From Candidatus Uhrbacteria bacterium (GTDB taxonomy: Bacteria > Patescibacteriota > Patescibacteriia > UBA9934), in NCBI GenBank assembly GCA_018673485.1, contig JABHCP010000003.1:1-36788 (forward strand): 36,788 bases of DNA, given 5' to 3'. The translations under genes and the position numbers were made by a program. The stretch's first letter is position 1. Every line of letters starts with the position of its first letter. The notes beneath the pieces are model-generated. The model was given only the letters and a program-made list of their open reading frames with translations, made no database searches and was not told the DNA's origin. This document shows positions 15,595 through 23,597 of the stretch, piece by piece.

Positions 15595-16521
15595 ATGAAT
15601 CAGCCGTTTTCCACAATTATTGGGCATAGTGCGCAGTGTGAGTATCTGCAAAATATTTTGAAGTCCGGAAATATTGCCCATGGATTTTGTTTCTCAGGAT
15701 CAAAAGGCTTGGGTAAAGCCACGATCGCCAAAGAATTCGCTGCTAATTTATTGGGTCTTGAGGCAGAAAAATTGCAGACTTCACCAAATGTGACGATTGT
15801 AAGAAGTGAAGAAGGCAAAGGAATTAGCGTTGAGCAGATTCGGGACTTAAAGCAAACGTTGTCGCTTTCTACTTTTGGTGGTGGCTGGAAGGTTGCTATC
15901 ATCGATGGCGCACAGACTATGAAGGCTTCTGCGCAAAATGCATTATTGAAGACTTTGGAGGAGCCTACTCCTAAAACAATAATCATTTTAGTTTCTCACA
16001 ATTCAAATGCGCTGCTTGAGACCATAAAATCACGCGTTGCAACAATTGAATTTAAATTAGTCGCCGTTGATAGTATTAAAGAATCATTAAAGCAAAAGTT
16101 TGATTTGGATTCTGAGAACGCTGAGTTGATCGGTCAGCTAAGTATGGGGCGACCTGGTTTTGCTTTTGCGTGTTCGGATGAGGAGAGTTATAAGGAACAG
16201 GAGGGTTTGGCTCAAGACGCTTTGCAGTTTTTGCAAGACCCGCTGTATGCGCGCATGAAAAAAATCGAAGAGCTTACAAAGCTTAAAGAAGACCGTCAAC
16301 AGACGATCCAAAACATGGTAGAATTAATGAGGATGTGGCTGCATGAGAGTTTGTTGGGCTCTTTGGAATTAGAGTGCTCCAAGCAGGCTAAGGAACTTTC
16401 TAAAACACATTCACAAGAGCAAATAAAAAATGCATTGCAAGCTTTGCAAAAGTGCGAATCAGCGTTAGCTCGTAACGTTGGACCCGCACTAGCCCTTCAA
16501 GTATTCGCATCAAGTTTTTAA
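15595..16521 (+). CDS. holB: DNA polymerase III delta' subunit
   Basis: This is a clamp-loader AAA+ subunit that helps place the sliding clamp at replication forks. It shows the clamp-loader start (FSTIIGHSAQCEYLQNILKSGNIAHGFCFSG), a P-loop GSKGLGKAT near residue 35, and the sensor region ALLKTLEEPTPKTIIILVSHN followed by KSRVATI. The usual Cys4 zinc module of DnaX/HolB is not visible. The length of 309 aa fits delta'. The ATG at 15595 is chosen because TGCTACAAT ends 6 bases upstream, so the mRNA should be leaderless. It begins a run with a lipoprotein gene, frr and glyQS. Confidence 0.85.
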   Translation: MNQPFSTIIGHSAQCEYLQNILKSGNIAHGFCFSGSKGLGKATIAKEFAANLLGLEAEKLQTSPNVTIVRSEEGKGISVEQIRDLKQTLSLSTFGGGWKVAIIDGAQTMKASAQNALLKTLEEPTPKTIIILVSHNSNALLETIKSRVATIEFKLVAVDSIKESLKQKFDLDSENAELIGQLSMGRPGFAFACSDEESYKEQEGLAQDALQFLQDPLYARMKKIEELTKLKEDRQQTIQNMVELMRMWLHESLLGSLELECSKQAKELSKTHSQEQIKNALQALQKCESALARNVGPALALQVFASSF

Positions 16522-16532
16522 AAATAAAATCT

Positions 16533-17591
16533 ATGAAAAAATATATTTCCTTGAGCCTTTTGGTTCTTTCCTTGGTAATCGCCGGCGGCGGTTGCTTGTC
16601 ATCGAGTTCGAGCACTGCAACTACAGGTGGTGTTTGGCAAACAAAAGATTACGGTCAGAATTGGACACAGCTCGCGTCATTACCACAAGCAAGTGGTGTT
16701 GGTTCAATAGCGGGTGTTAACGTAACAGCAATCGAGATCGATCCGTCAGACCCAACTGTTTATTATTTAGGAACCGAGGGCAATGGAGTGTTTACTTCCT
16801 ATGACGCAGGAAGCACCTGGCAACGACCTGATGCAAGCGAACTCACAACCGGAACGATAATTGACATCGAAGTTCATCCAAGTGATGTTTGTACGATTTA
16901 TATTGCGTTTCCTGACACTGTACTGAAAACGTCAGATTGTATGCGAAGCGTTTATGATATTTATGAGGTTGATCAGTCGGATGAATATGTAACAACCTTT
17001 GACATTGACTGGTACAGTCCTAGCAATCTATGGCTTGGTAATGAGCAAGGTGCAGTTGTAAAGTCAGCCGACTCTGGTGCTACCTGGTCAACAGTTTACC
17101 GAGTAAATGATGATATTACAGATTTAGAAGTCAGCAAGGCAGATAGCAGAATTGTTTACGTAGCTACTGATCGTCGAGGATTTTACAGGTCAACTGATAG
17201 TGGTGCTAGTTGGGTGGAGTATGAAGATGACCTAAAAAAACAATTCAAGGATTCAGACGAGGTTTATAATTTTGCACAAACTGAAGATGGAACATCAGTT
17301 TTGATGAATACCGAATACGGACTTTTGATCTCAGTTGACATGGGAGAGACTTGGGAGGCATTGTCATTAATTACAGAAGAGGGTGAGGTGAGAATTTGGG
17401 ATGCGGCTTTTGCGCCTCACAATGCAAGTGATATTTATTACGCAACATCAAGCACTTTTTACTCATCAAGCACTGGTGGACAGTCATGGGTGACTGAGGA
17501 CTTACCATCGGGCAGAACTCCGTACATTGTGCGAGTAAATCCAGAAGATATGGATAGAGTTTGGGTGGGCTTTAGGGCGCTCGACAATTAG
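16533..17591 (+). CDS. Asp-box (BNR/YCF48-like) beta-propeller lipoprotein
   Basis: This protein is predicted to be exported and lipid-anchored. The signal peptide MKKYISLSLLVLSLVIAGGGC ends in a Cys at residue 21 with a slightly non-standard lipobox. About six Asp-box repeats of the S-x-D-x-G-x-x-W type follow (TKDYGQNW, SYDAGSTW, SADSGATW, STDSGASW, SVDMGETW, SSTGGQSW), pointing to a beta-propeller like those of YCF48 or sortilin-type proteins. The length is 352 aa. It starts 11 bases after holB with no SD. What it binds or does outside the cell is unknown. Confidence 0.8.
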   Translation: MKKYISLSLLVLSLVIAGGGCLSSSSSTATTGGVWQTKDYGQNWTQLASLPQASGVGSIAGVNVTAIEIDPSDPTVYYLGTEGNGVFTSYDAGSTWQRPDASELTTGTIIDIEVHPSDVCTIYIAFPDTVLKTSDCMRSVYDIYEVDQSDEYVTTFDIDWYSPSNLWLGNEQGAVVKSADSGATWSTVYRVNDDITDLEVSKADSRIVYVATDRRGFYRSTDSGASWVEYEDDLKKQFKDSDEVYNFAQTEDGTSVLMNTEYGLLISVDMGETWEALSLITEEGEVRIWDAAFAPHNASDIYYATSSTFYSSSTGGQSWVTEDLPSGRTPYIVRVNPEDMDRVWVGFRALDN

Positions 17592-17618
17592 TTCAATATT
17601 GACTAAGATGCGATTTAT

Positions 17619-18149
17619 ATGAGTAGACAAGAACAATTTCAAAAAGTTATTGAGTTTTTTGAGGGAGAGCTTAAAACTATAAGAACAGGACGTGCAACAC
17701 CCGAGATAGTTGATGGTATTATGGTTGACGCTTATGACACAAAGCAGTCATTGAAGGCAGTGGCGAGCATTGCTACACCGGACGCAAAAACAATACAGAT
17801 CGAGCCATGGGACGGTGCTGTAGTCTCAGCAATTGAGAAAGCTTTGATAGAAGCGGATTTAGGAATGATGCCAAACGTGGACGGTAAAATTATTCGTCTT
17901 AACATGCCGATGATGACTGATGAGAACAGGCAGCAGATGGTTAAGAAGATTAAAGAAAAAGCAGAGGATTCCCGAGTAAAGATTCGTCGGATACGTGAAG
18001 ATGATAAAAAAAGCATTGAGGCACAAGACGGCATTGGAGACGATGACAAGCGACGCGAATTAGAAAACTTAGAAAGTGATGTTAAGGATAGTGTTTCAAA
18101 GATCGATGAGCTAGCACAGACAAAAGAGGATGAAGTAACGACTATATAG
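17619..18149 (+). CDS. frr: Ribosome recycling factor
   Basis: RRF splits the post-termination ribosome together with EF-G. The family pattern is clear: FFEGELKTIRTGRATPEIVDGIMVDAY, IQIEPWDGAVVSAIEKALIEADLG, RLNMPMMTDENRQQMVKKIKEKAEDSRVKIR and a long charged C-terminal helix. The 176-aa length is slightly short of the usual 185, since the N-terminal helix is clipped. It starts 27 bases after the lipoprotein gene and ends 4 bases before glyQS, so frr and glyQS are co-transcribed. Confidence 0.95.
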   Translation: MSRQEQFQKVIEFFEGELKTIRTGRATPEIVDGIMVDAYDTKQSLKAVASIATPDAKTIQIEPWDGAVVSAIEKALIEADLGMMPNVDGKIIRLNMPMMTDENRQQMVKKIKEKAEDSRVKIRRIREDDKKSIEAQDGIGDDDKRRELENLESDVKDSVSKIDELAQTKEDEVTTI

Positions 18150-18153
18150 TTTT

Positions 18154-19539
18154 ATGGCAAAAAATGAACAAGGTACTATGGAAAAGATCGTGTCGCTTTG
18201 TAAGCGACGCGGCTTTGTCTTCCCATCATCAGAAATTTACGGTGGTTTTGCCGCAGTGTATGACTACGGCCCATTGGGAGTTGAGCTTTCAAATAATATC
18301 AAGAAAGCTTGGTGGAAGACTATGGTTCACGAACGTGAAGACGTAGTTGGGCTTGATAGCGCAATTTTCATGAGTCCAAAGGTTTGGGAGGCAAGCGGTC
18401 ACGTTAATGGCTTTTCTGATCCTTTAACTGAGTGTAAGAAATGTAATGTACGGCATCGTGTTGATCACATGCTTGAGTCAATCGACGTATTTGCTGACGA
18501 GAAGATGAGCGTGGAGGAGATTAGCGCGTTGTTTGAGGAAAATAAAGATAAGTTAAAGTGTCCAAAATGTGGCGCGCAGGAATTTACAGAGATTCGTAAC
18601 TTCAACTTACTTGTTCAGTCCAACCTCGGGAACTTCACAGGAGACTGGGCAGAAAATCCGGTTTATTTGCGTGGCGAGACTTGCCAAGGTATTTATGTGA
18701 ACTACAAGAATGTAGTGGACTCAATGCACATGAAGGTTCCGTTTGGTATTGCGCAGACCGGTAAGGCATTCCGAAATGAAATCACAGCTCGCCAGTTTAT
18801 TTTCCGCACACGTGAGTTTGAACAAATGGAGATGCAGTACTTTGTTCATCCAGATGATGCGATGAAGTTTTATGATGAGTGGAAGGAGCGTAGAATGCAG
18901 TTCTATGTCGACATTGGTATTAATGAGGAGAATTTGCAGTGGCATAAGCATGAGAACTTAGTGTTTTATGCTAAGGAAGCTTACGACATTGAATATAAGT
19001 ATCCGTTTGGTTGGAAGGAGCTCGAGGGTATTCATGCGCGAGGGGATTATGATCTTTCCCAACATTGCGAGCATTCAGGGCAAAAGTTGGAGTATGTTGA
19101 TCAGGTAAAGAACGAAAAGTACACACCGCACGTTGTTGAAACTTCAGCTGGTGTTGCTCGAACAATGTTGGCGGTTCTTGCTGACGCTTACACTGAGGAG
19201 GAGGTTGAGGGCGATACTCGAGTAGTGCTGAAGCTAAATACAAAGCTGGCACCGTTTAAGATTGCTGTGTTGCCACTGTCAAAAAAGGATGAGCTGGTTA
19301 CTCCAGCACGTGAGCTATTCAAGAAGCTGTCAAAAAAATATATAGTTGATTTTGATATCACTCAATCAATTGGGAAACGATATCGACGTCAGGATGAGGT
19401 AGGAACACCATATTGCATTACATTTGATTTTGATTCTTTGGAAGACAAGGCGGTCACGGTGCGTGATCGCGATACCATGAAGCAGGATCGCGTGACTATT
19501 GCTGAGCTGGAAGCGTATTTTGCAGAAAAGCTCGATTAA
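18154..19539 (+). CDS. glyQS: Glycine-tRNA ligase (dimeric, GlyQS type)
   Basis: This enzyme charges tRNA-Gly and is a class II synthetase of the one-chain type found in Gram-positives, archaea and Patescibacteria. Landmarks are the start VSLCKRRGFVFPSSEIYGG, motif 1 AAVYDYGPLGVELSNNIKKAWW, a zinc-like insertion with CKKC and CPKC pairs (residues 91-145), motif 2 around FRNEITARQFIFRTREFEQMEMQ, motif 3 (VVETSAGVARTMLAVLADAY) and the C-terminal anticodon-binding domain (APFKIAVLPLSKKDELV). The length of 461 aa is normal. It is coupled to frr. Confidence 0.95.
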   Translation: MAKNEQGTMEKIVSLCKRRGFVFPSSEIYGGFAAVYDYGPLGVELSNNIKKAWWKTMVHEREDVVGLDSAIFMSPKVWEASGHVNGFSDPLTECKKCNVRHRVDHMLESIDVFADEKMSVEEISALFEENKDKLKCPKCGAQEFTEIRNFNLLVQSNLGNFTGDWAENPVYLRGETCQGIYVNYKNVVDSMHMKVPFGIAQTGKAFRNEITARQFIFRTREFEQMEMQYFVHPDDAMKFYDEWKERRMQFYVDIGINEENLQWHKHENLVFYAKEAYDIEYKYPFGWKELEGIHARGDYDLSQHCEHSGQKLEYVDQVKNEKYTPHVVETSAGVARTMLAVLADAYTEEEVEGDTRVVLKLNTKLAPFKIAVLPLSKKDELVTPARELFKKLSKKYIVDFDITQSIGKRYRRQDEVGTPYCITFDFDSLEDKAVTVRDRDTMKQDRVTIAELEAYFAEKLD

Positions 19540-19817
19540 CATTTAATCCTCCACCCCCTTTTTAAGGGGGAGTTAGAGGGGGTTTGCTGAGAATTTGATT
19601 CGATCGAATATTATTAATCGGAAACCACCCCTAGCCCCTCCTTGACCCATTCGATAAACTCAGGGCCCCTGAGCGAAATCGAAGGGGTCGAGATGGGAAT
19701 TAGGTGGTGGGAAGATCCCTTCTTACCTTAGGTGCGTCAAGATGGTGAGTTTGATCGAATTCAGAGTTTCGAACTACATTCTACATTCTACTTTCTACAT
19801 TCTGTAATTATTAAAAT
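19540..19817. other. Intergenic region with Patescibacterial-type repeat words
   Basis: CACCCCCTTTTTAAGGGGG, then CCCCTCCTTGACCCATTCG with its inverted partner GAAATCGAAGGGGTCGAG, and GGGCCCCTGAGCG. Near the M16 gene there are ACATTCTAC/CTTTCTACATTC word repeats. No gene is seen. A weak AT-rich -10 may lie just before the M16 start. Confidence 0.55.
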
Positions 19818-21098
19818 ATGACAAAAGCAAAGCAGCTAAAGAATGGCATGCGTTTTCATCTTGTTCCGTTTGATGGCACAGAGGCTGTTACGGTTTTAGT
19901 TTTGATTGATGTTGGCTCTAGATATGAATCCAGTAAGGTTTTGGGGGCGTCACATGTGATTGAGCACATGATGTTTAAGGGCACAGAGAAAAGACCAACA
20001 AACTTGGATATTTCCAAAGAGCTAGATCGCTACGGTGCACAGTTCAATGCGTATACTGGAAAGGATATCACTGGATATTATGTAAAGATCGCCAGTGACA
20101 AAGCACCAATCGCAATAGATTTGTTACACGACATGCTTTTTAATTCAAAGTTTGAGGCAAAGGATTTAAAGCGTGAGAAAAAAGTCATTGTTGAGGAAAT
20201 TAAGATGTATGAGGAAAATCCAATAATGCATATCAAAGATTTGATTGAAGAAACGATGTTTGAGGGCACTTCATTGGGCTTAAATATCGCAGGAACCACA
20301 GATACCGTTTTGAATATGAGAAGAGCTGATATTCTTAAGTATAAGGAGGATAATTATCAAGTTGAACGCATGGTTGTTGTGTTGGCAGGTGCAGTGCCGA
20401 AAAATACTAAGGCTTTACTTGAAAAGTCGTTTGGTAAGGTTGAGGCTGATAAGCGCGACGCAGTTGCTTACGAGACAATTTCCGATCGATTTGAAACGGA
20501 GGGTCTTAAACTAAAGAGTCAGTACAAGCCACTAAAGCAAATTCAGTTGGCGCTTGGTTTCCCAACATTTGGTCGCGAGCACAAGGATGCGCCAGCACTT
20601 AGAATCTTGTCTATGATTTTGGGTGGCACAATGAGCTCAAGGTTGTTTATGGAAGTTAGAGAAAAGAAGGCGCTTTGTTACTACATCGGCAGTCAAGTTA
20701 GTTTTTATGAGGATGTTGGTAAATTTATAATTCAAGCTGGGCTTGATGCGAGTCGATTGGATGACGCGGTAAAGACGGTCTTGAAAGAACTTAGAAAGAT
20801 TAAAAAGCACGGAGTTACTCAAGAGGAATTGCGCTACACGAAAGATCACATTGGGGGTGCAATGAGACTCGGACTAGAAAATTCATCAGCTCGGGCTGAG
20901 TTTTATGGAAGGCAAGAGTTACATCGCCGCTCTATGAAAACTCCAGAAGAGCGACTTGAAGAGTTAAATGCAGTCAAACGCTCTGACATTAAAAGAGTTG
21001 CTAATCAGATACTAGATACTAAAAAATTGTCAGTCGCAGGAATAGGGCCGTACAAAAAAGACAAAGATTTAGCAAAGCACTTTGAAGGATTGCTGTAA
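19818..21098 (+). CDS. M16 family zinc metallopeptidase
   Basis: An insulinase/processing-peptidase-like enzyme. The inverted zinc motif is intact (H46-VIE-H50, in SHVIEHMMFKGTEKRPT), and the third ligand region is KVIVEEIKMYEE (Glu126/127). Two M16 half-domains are present: residues 1-200 and then the inactive C-terminal half starting near LKLKSQYKPLKQIQLALGFPT. The length of 426 aa is typical of bacterial PqqL/YmxG-like proteins. No signal peptide is visible, so the site of action is uncertain. The start has no SD; AT-rich sequence precedes it. Confidence 0.9.
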   Translation: MTKAKQLKNGMRFHLVPFDGTEAVTVLVLIDVGSRYESSKVLGASHVIEHMMFKGTEKRPTNLDISKELDRYGAQFNAYTGKDITGYYVKIASDKAPIAIDLLHDMLFNSKFEAKDLKREKKVIVEEIKMYEENPIMHIKDLIEETMFEGTSLGLNIAGTTDTVLNMRRADILKYKEDNYQVERMVVVLAGAVPKNTKALLEKSFGKVEADKRDAVAYETISDRFETEGLKLKSQYKPLKQIQLALGFPTFGREHKDAPALRILSMILGGTMSSRLFMEVREKKALCYYIGSQVSFYEDVGKFIIQAGLDASRLDDAVKTVLKELRKIKKHGVTQEELRYTKDHIGGAMRLGLENSSARAEFYGRQELHRRSMKTPEERLEELNAVKRSDIKRVANQILDTKKLSVAGIGPYKKDKDLAKHFEGLL

Positions 21099-21121
21099 TC
21101 TAGGATTAAGTTGCTGAAAGT

Positions 21122-21196
21122 GTTTAAAATGTTTATTTTCGAAATAAACATTTTCAACAAACGACAGCGCAGCTGGAGTGATTAAACATTTTAAAC
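21122..21196 (+). promoter_or_regulatory. Three-arm inverted repeat before tpiA (terminator / alternative fold)
   Basis: AAAATGTTTATTT (21126) pairs with AAATAAACATTTT (21142) as a 13-bp hairpin with a 3-base loop. A longer-range partner AAACATTTTAAAC (21184) is exactly complementary to GTTTAAAATGTTT (21122). The two pairings share bases and exclude each other. The second arm ends 6 bases before the tpiA ATG. Confidence 0.55.
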
Positions 21197-21202
21197 ATTC
21201 AT

Positions 21203-21976
21203 ATGAAATACATATTTGCCAACTGGAAGATGAATCTAGGAACACGCGAGAGTGTGGCTCTAGCACGTGGTGTTATGCGAACGCTACGAGGTAAGGAGAA
21301 GACACCATCTGTTGTTATCTTTCCATCATTCACGGTGCTAAACGAGGTCCGTAAGGTTATGGCTCGGTCGCGAATGCGAATCGGTGCGCAAAATTGTGGT
21401 ACTGATAAAAAAGGTGCGTATACAGGCGAGGTGTCAATCTCTATGTTAGAAGACGTCGGTTGTGAGTATGTTCTAGTAGGGCACTCAGAGCGTAGATTTG
21501 TCTTTGGGGAGAGTCTTGATGTTGTTTCGCGTCGATTTGCAGCAGCAATAGCTTCAAAGCTTACACCAGTCTTGTGTGTCGGAGAGCCGCTTGAGGAGCG
21601 CGATGCGGGGAATGCTAAGGGCTACGTTGGAGAACAGCTAACAACTGCCCTAAAGGGTGTAAGACTGCCACGTCAGAAGCATTTGTTTATTGCCTATGAG
21701 CCTGTTTGGGCAATTGGGTCAGACCACGCCGCACTTGTTGCTGATATGGTAGATATGCATGAGTACATCAAAGACACTGCTAGAAAGTTAGTTGACGTTC
21801 CTGAAAGCAAGATTCATATTTTGTATGGAGGTTCAGTTAATGCAGTTAACGCATATACATTTTTACGAGAGGAGCTTGTTGACGGTGTATTGGTTGGTGG
21901 GGCGAGTTTAAAGATCAAAGAGTTTCAAGGTATTGTCGATTCAGCAACAGATGTGATAACAGCGCAAGAATTGTAA
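21203..21976 (+). CDS. tpiA: Triose-phosphate isomerase
   Basis: A glycolytic TIM-barrel enzyme that interconverts DHAP and glyceraldehyde-3-phosphate. The catalytic residues are all in place: Asn7/Lys9 in ANWKMN, His in VLVGHSERR (near residue 91), Glu in AYEPVWAIGS (near 162) and the phosphate loop YGGSVNAVN (near 210). The length of 257 aa is normal. No SD is seen; an inverted repeat fills the space between the M16 gene and this start. The TPR gene follows after 3 bases, so the two are co-transcribed. Confidence 0.96.
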   Translation: MKYIFANWKMNLGTRESVALARGVMRTLRGKEKTPSVVIFPSFTVLNEVRKVMARSRMRIGAQNCGTDKKGAYTGEVSISMLEDVGCEYVLVGHSERRFVFGESLDVVSRRFAAAIASKLTPVLCVGEPLEERDAGNAKGYVGEQLTTALKGVRLPRQKHLFIAYEPVWAIGSDHAALVADMVDMHEYIKDTARKLVDVPESKIHILYGGSVNAVNAYTFLREELVDGVLVGGASLKIKEFQGIVDSATDVITAQEL

Positions 21977-21979
21977 TTT

Positions 21980-22774
21980 ATGATTTGGACAATAATGTTT
22001 TCAATTTTATTCATTGGTGGAGTAATAGTCATTGCTTGGCTTTTGTTGCAGAAATGGACAGAGCTTAGAGTGCTCGACCCAGAGTCAGTCCCTGAATCAG
22101 AATCAAAAAAGAAAAAGCAGGAATTATTGCGAAAAAGAATTGAGCGCACTGGACATAAATATGCGAACAAAGCTCAGAAAGATGTTCTGCGTCCACTGGG
22201 CTCTGGCTTGCAAAATATATTCCGTAAATTTGCCGGTAAGTTGACTGCGGCTGAGCGTAAGTATCAGCAAGAGAAACATAAACAGGCGGCACAAGATGGT
22301 GATCTTCGTGTTATCGATCAGCTAATTGATGAAGCACATAAGCTCATGGATGAGGAAGTATGGGATTTAGCTGAGAAGAAGCTTATTCAGGTCATCGGTC
22401 TTGATGCCAGAAATTCAGAGGCATATGAGCTTTTGGGTAGGGTTTATCTGGCGATGAAGGATTTTGAATCTGCAAAACAAACGTTTGTGTTTTTAAATAA
22501 GCTTAACAAAAAAGACGCAAGTGTGATTGCGAGTTTGGGGGAAGTTAATATGAAGTTGGGAAGCGTGCAAGAAGCTGTTGAGCATTTTGAAAAAGCGGTC
22601 GAGATCAGCCCCAAGAATCCCAAGTATTTAGATTTATGGATAGACTCTGTGATTGAGTCCGGAGATGTTCACAGTGCAATGACAGCCCTTGATAGGCTGA
22701 TAGAGGTAAATCCTGAGAATAAGAAAATATCAGAGTTTGAGAGCAGAATAGAAATACTTCGTAATAAAAAATAG
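21980..22774 (+). CDS. Membrane-anchored TPR protein
   Basis: The N-terminal helix (residues 2-24, IWTIMFSILFIGGVIVIAWLLL) anchors the protein. A very basic segment rich in Lys/Arg/Glu follows (residues 38-100), then three to four tetratricopeptide repeats from about residue 112 (DEEVWDLAEKKLIQVIGLDARNSEAYELLGRVYLAMKDF onward). TPRs bind partner proteins; the partner is unknown. The length is 264 aa. It starts 3 bases after tpiA with no SD and ends just before a bidirectional terminator. A tie to glycolysis is not implied by the fold. Confidence 0.85.
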   Translation: MIWTIMFSILFIGGVIVIAWLLLQKWTELRVLDPESVPESESKKKKQELLRKRIERTGHKYANKAQKDVLRPLGSGLQNIFRKFAGKLTAAERKYQQEKHKQAAQDGDLRVIDQLIDEAHKLMDEEVWDLAEKKLIQVIGLDARNSEAYELLGRVYLAMKDFESAKQTFVFLNKLNKKDASVIASLGEVNMKLGSVQEAVEHFEKAVEISPKNPKYLDLWIDSVIESGDVHSAMTALDRLIEVNPENKKISEFESRIEILRNKK

Positions 22775-22780
22775 AATAAA

Positions 22781-22809
22781 AAAAATCGGCCCGTGGGGCT
22801 GATTTTTTA
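22781..22809. terminator. Bidirectional terminator between the TPR gene and rpmG
   Basis: AATC-GGCCC-GTG-GGGC-TGATT with A and T runs on either side. The rpmG stop codon (TAA on the minus strand) lies at its edge. Confidence 0.8.
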
Positions 22810-22962
22810 TTTGCTCTCTTTGTGCATTACGTGCTTTCCACACTGTTTACAAAATTTCTTGATTTCTAGGCGTTCCTGGATTTTCTTTTTGTTTTTGTGT
22901 GAGCGATAATTCGCTGTTTTGCACTCAGTGCACTCGAGCTTGATCATGTTATCCTGTGACAT
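22807..22962 (-). CDS. rpmG: Ribosomal protein bL33
   Basis: A 51-aa zinc-ribbon protein of the large subunit. It carries both Cys pairs (CTEC near residue 11 and CKQC near 40) and a basic middle (SHKNKKKIQERLEIKKF). The start at 22962 (MSQDNMIKLECTECK) fits the L33 N terminus; the longer ORF-track start at 23028 would lie in the promoter. A second ATG five codons on (MIKLE) is a weaker alternative. The leader is about 20 bases with no SD. L33 usually travels with secE/nusG, which are absent here. Confidence 0.93.
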   Translation of the reverse strand: MSQDNMIKLECTECKTANYRSHKNKKKIQERLEIKKFCKQCGKHVMHKESK

Positions 22963-22987
22963 AGTTTTGTTGTTCAATAACGGGGGT

Positions 22988-23016
22988 AATGTACTATATT
23001 TATGCTTTTGAGTCAA
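22988..23016 (-). promoter_or_regulatory. rpmG promoter
   Basis: On the minus strand TTGACT, a 17-base spacer and TACATT. Its -35 lies 5 bases from the -35 of the divergent gene at 23090. Confidence 0.75.
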
Positions 23017-23021
23017 CACTA

Positions 23022-23050
23022 TTGACACACCAGCGATAATAAGGCATTAT
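23022..23050 (+). promoter_or_regulatory. Promoter of the 23090 gene
   Basis: TTGACA is followed by ATTATA after 18 bases (or TATAAT after 20). It diverges from the rpmG promoter, with the two -35 boxes only 5 bases apart. Confidence 0.65.
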
Positions 23051-23089
23051 AATTGACCGAAACACATAACCTTGATAGGTAGGTGTCCA

Positions 23090-23518
23090 ATGATTGATTT
23101 CCATGCGTGCGGTAAGCACCCCAAGGGTGTTGGTTGGTGCATAGCTCATCCGTTTCGTGCCCACTGGCGCTGCATGATGCTCAAGGAGCTTCGACGACAG
23201 GAACTCGGGCCGATAGCCCAAGCTCGCCGCGTTGATCCCGATCCAGAGGTTAGGCTCGTTCAATTTGTAGCCGACGCCCTGGCGCTGATTCAGGGCGAAG
23301 CTCTGGAAGGTTGCCCCAGGTCTGTGGTGATTGAAAGGACCGCATCCTGCGTTGGAAAGGATTACGGCGTGTGCCCTGATCCGCGCGAGATGATGGTTGG
23401 TGGCATGTGTCGCTTGCAGAACTTAAAAGACCTGCACATTCCATTTTTCATGTGTAATCACTGTGGCAGCGCACTGGAAAGTCGTGGTGTTGCAGTAAGG
23501 CTCTTTTTCGCCGAGTGA
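23090..23518 (+). CDS. GC-rich Cys/His-rich protein of unknown function (142 aa)
   Basis: I do not recognise this protein. The ATG at 23090 is chosen because TAGGTAGGTG lies just upstream; the ORF-track TTG at 23072 is less likely. It has eight Cys and several His: HACGKHPKGVGWCIAHPF at the N terminus, C29-region WRCMM, a central CPRSVVIERTASCVGKDYGVC and a C-terminal CNHCGSAL pair. The spacing suggests one or two zinc-binding knuckles, which is inference. There is no signal peptide or membrane helix. It is a single-gene unit with its own promoter and terminator, and GC-rich like the other unknown cassettes. Confidence 0.72.
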   Translation: MIDFHACGKHPKGVGWCIAHPFRAHWRCMMLKELRRQELGPIAQARRVDPDPEVRLVQFVADALALIQGEALEGCPRSVVIERTASCVGKDYGVCPDPREMMVGGMCRLQNLKDLHIPFFMCNHCGSALESRGVAVRLFFAE

Positions 23519-23530
23519 CCGTCTTCGTCC

Positions 23531-23570
23531 TCGCACCAGCTCACAAGAGTATGGTGCGATTTGCTTTTTT
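23531..23570 (+). terminator. Terminator of the 23090 gene
   Basis: TCGCACCA and TGGTGCGA stem with a 13-base loop, then TTTGCTTTTTT. The TTGCTT inside the T-tract lies 16 bases before the next gene's TATAAT and can serve as its -35. Confidence 0.8.
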
Positions 23571-23588
23571 AGCCCCAATCACTATAAT
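23561..23588 (+). promoter_or_regulatory. Promoter of the U32 gene, overlapping a terminator tail
   Basis: TTGCTT, a 16-base spacer and TATAAT (23583-23588). The -10 ends 9 bases before the ATG, so the leader would be a few bases at most. Confidence 0.6.
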
Positions 23589-23597
23589 GACTCCGCT

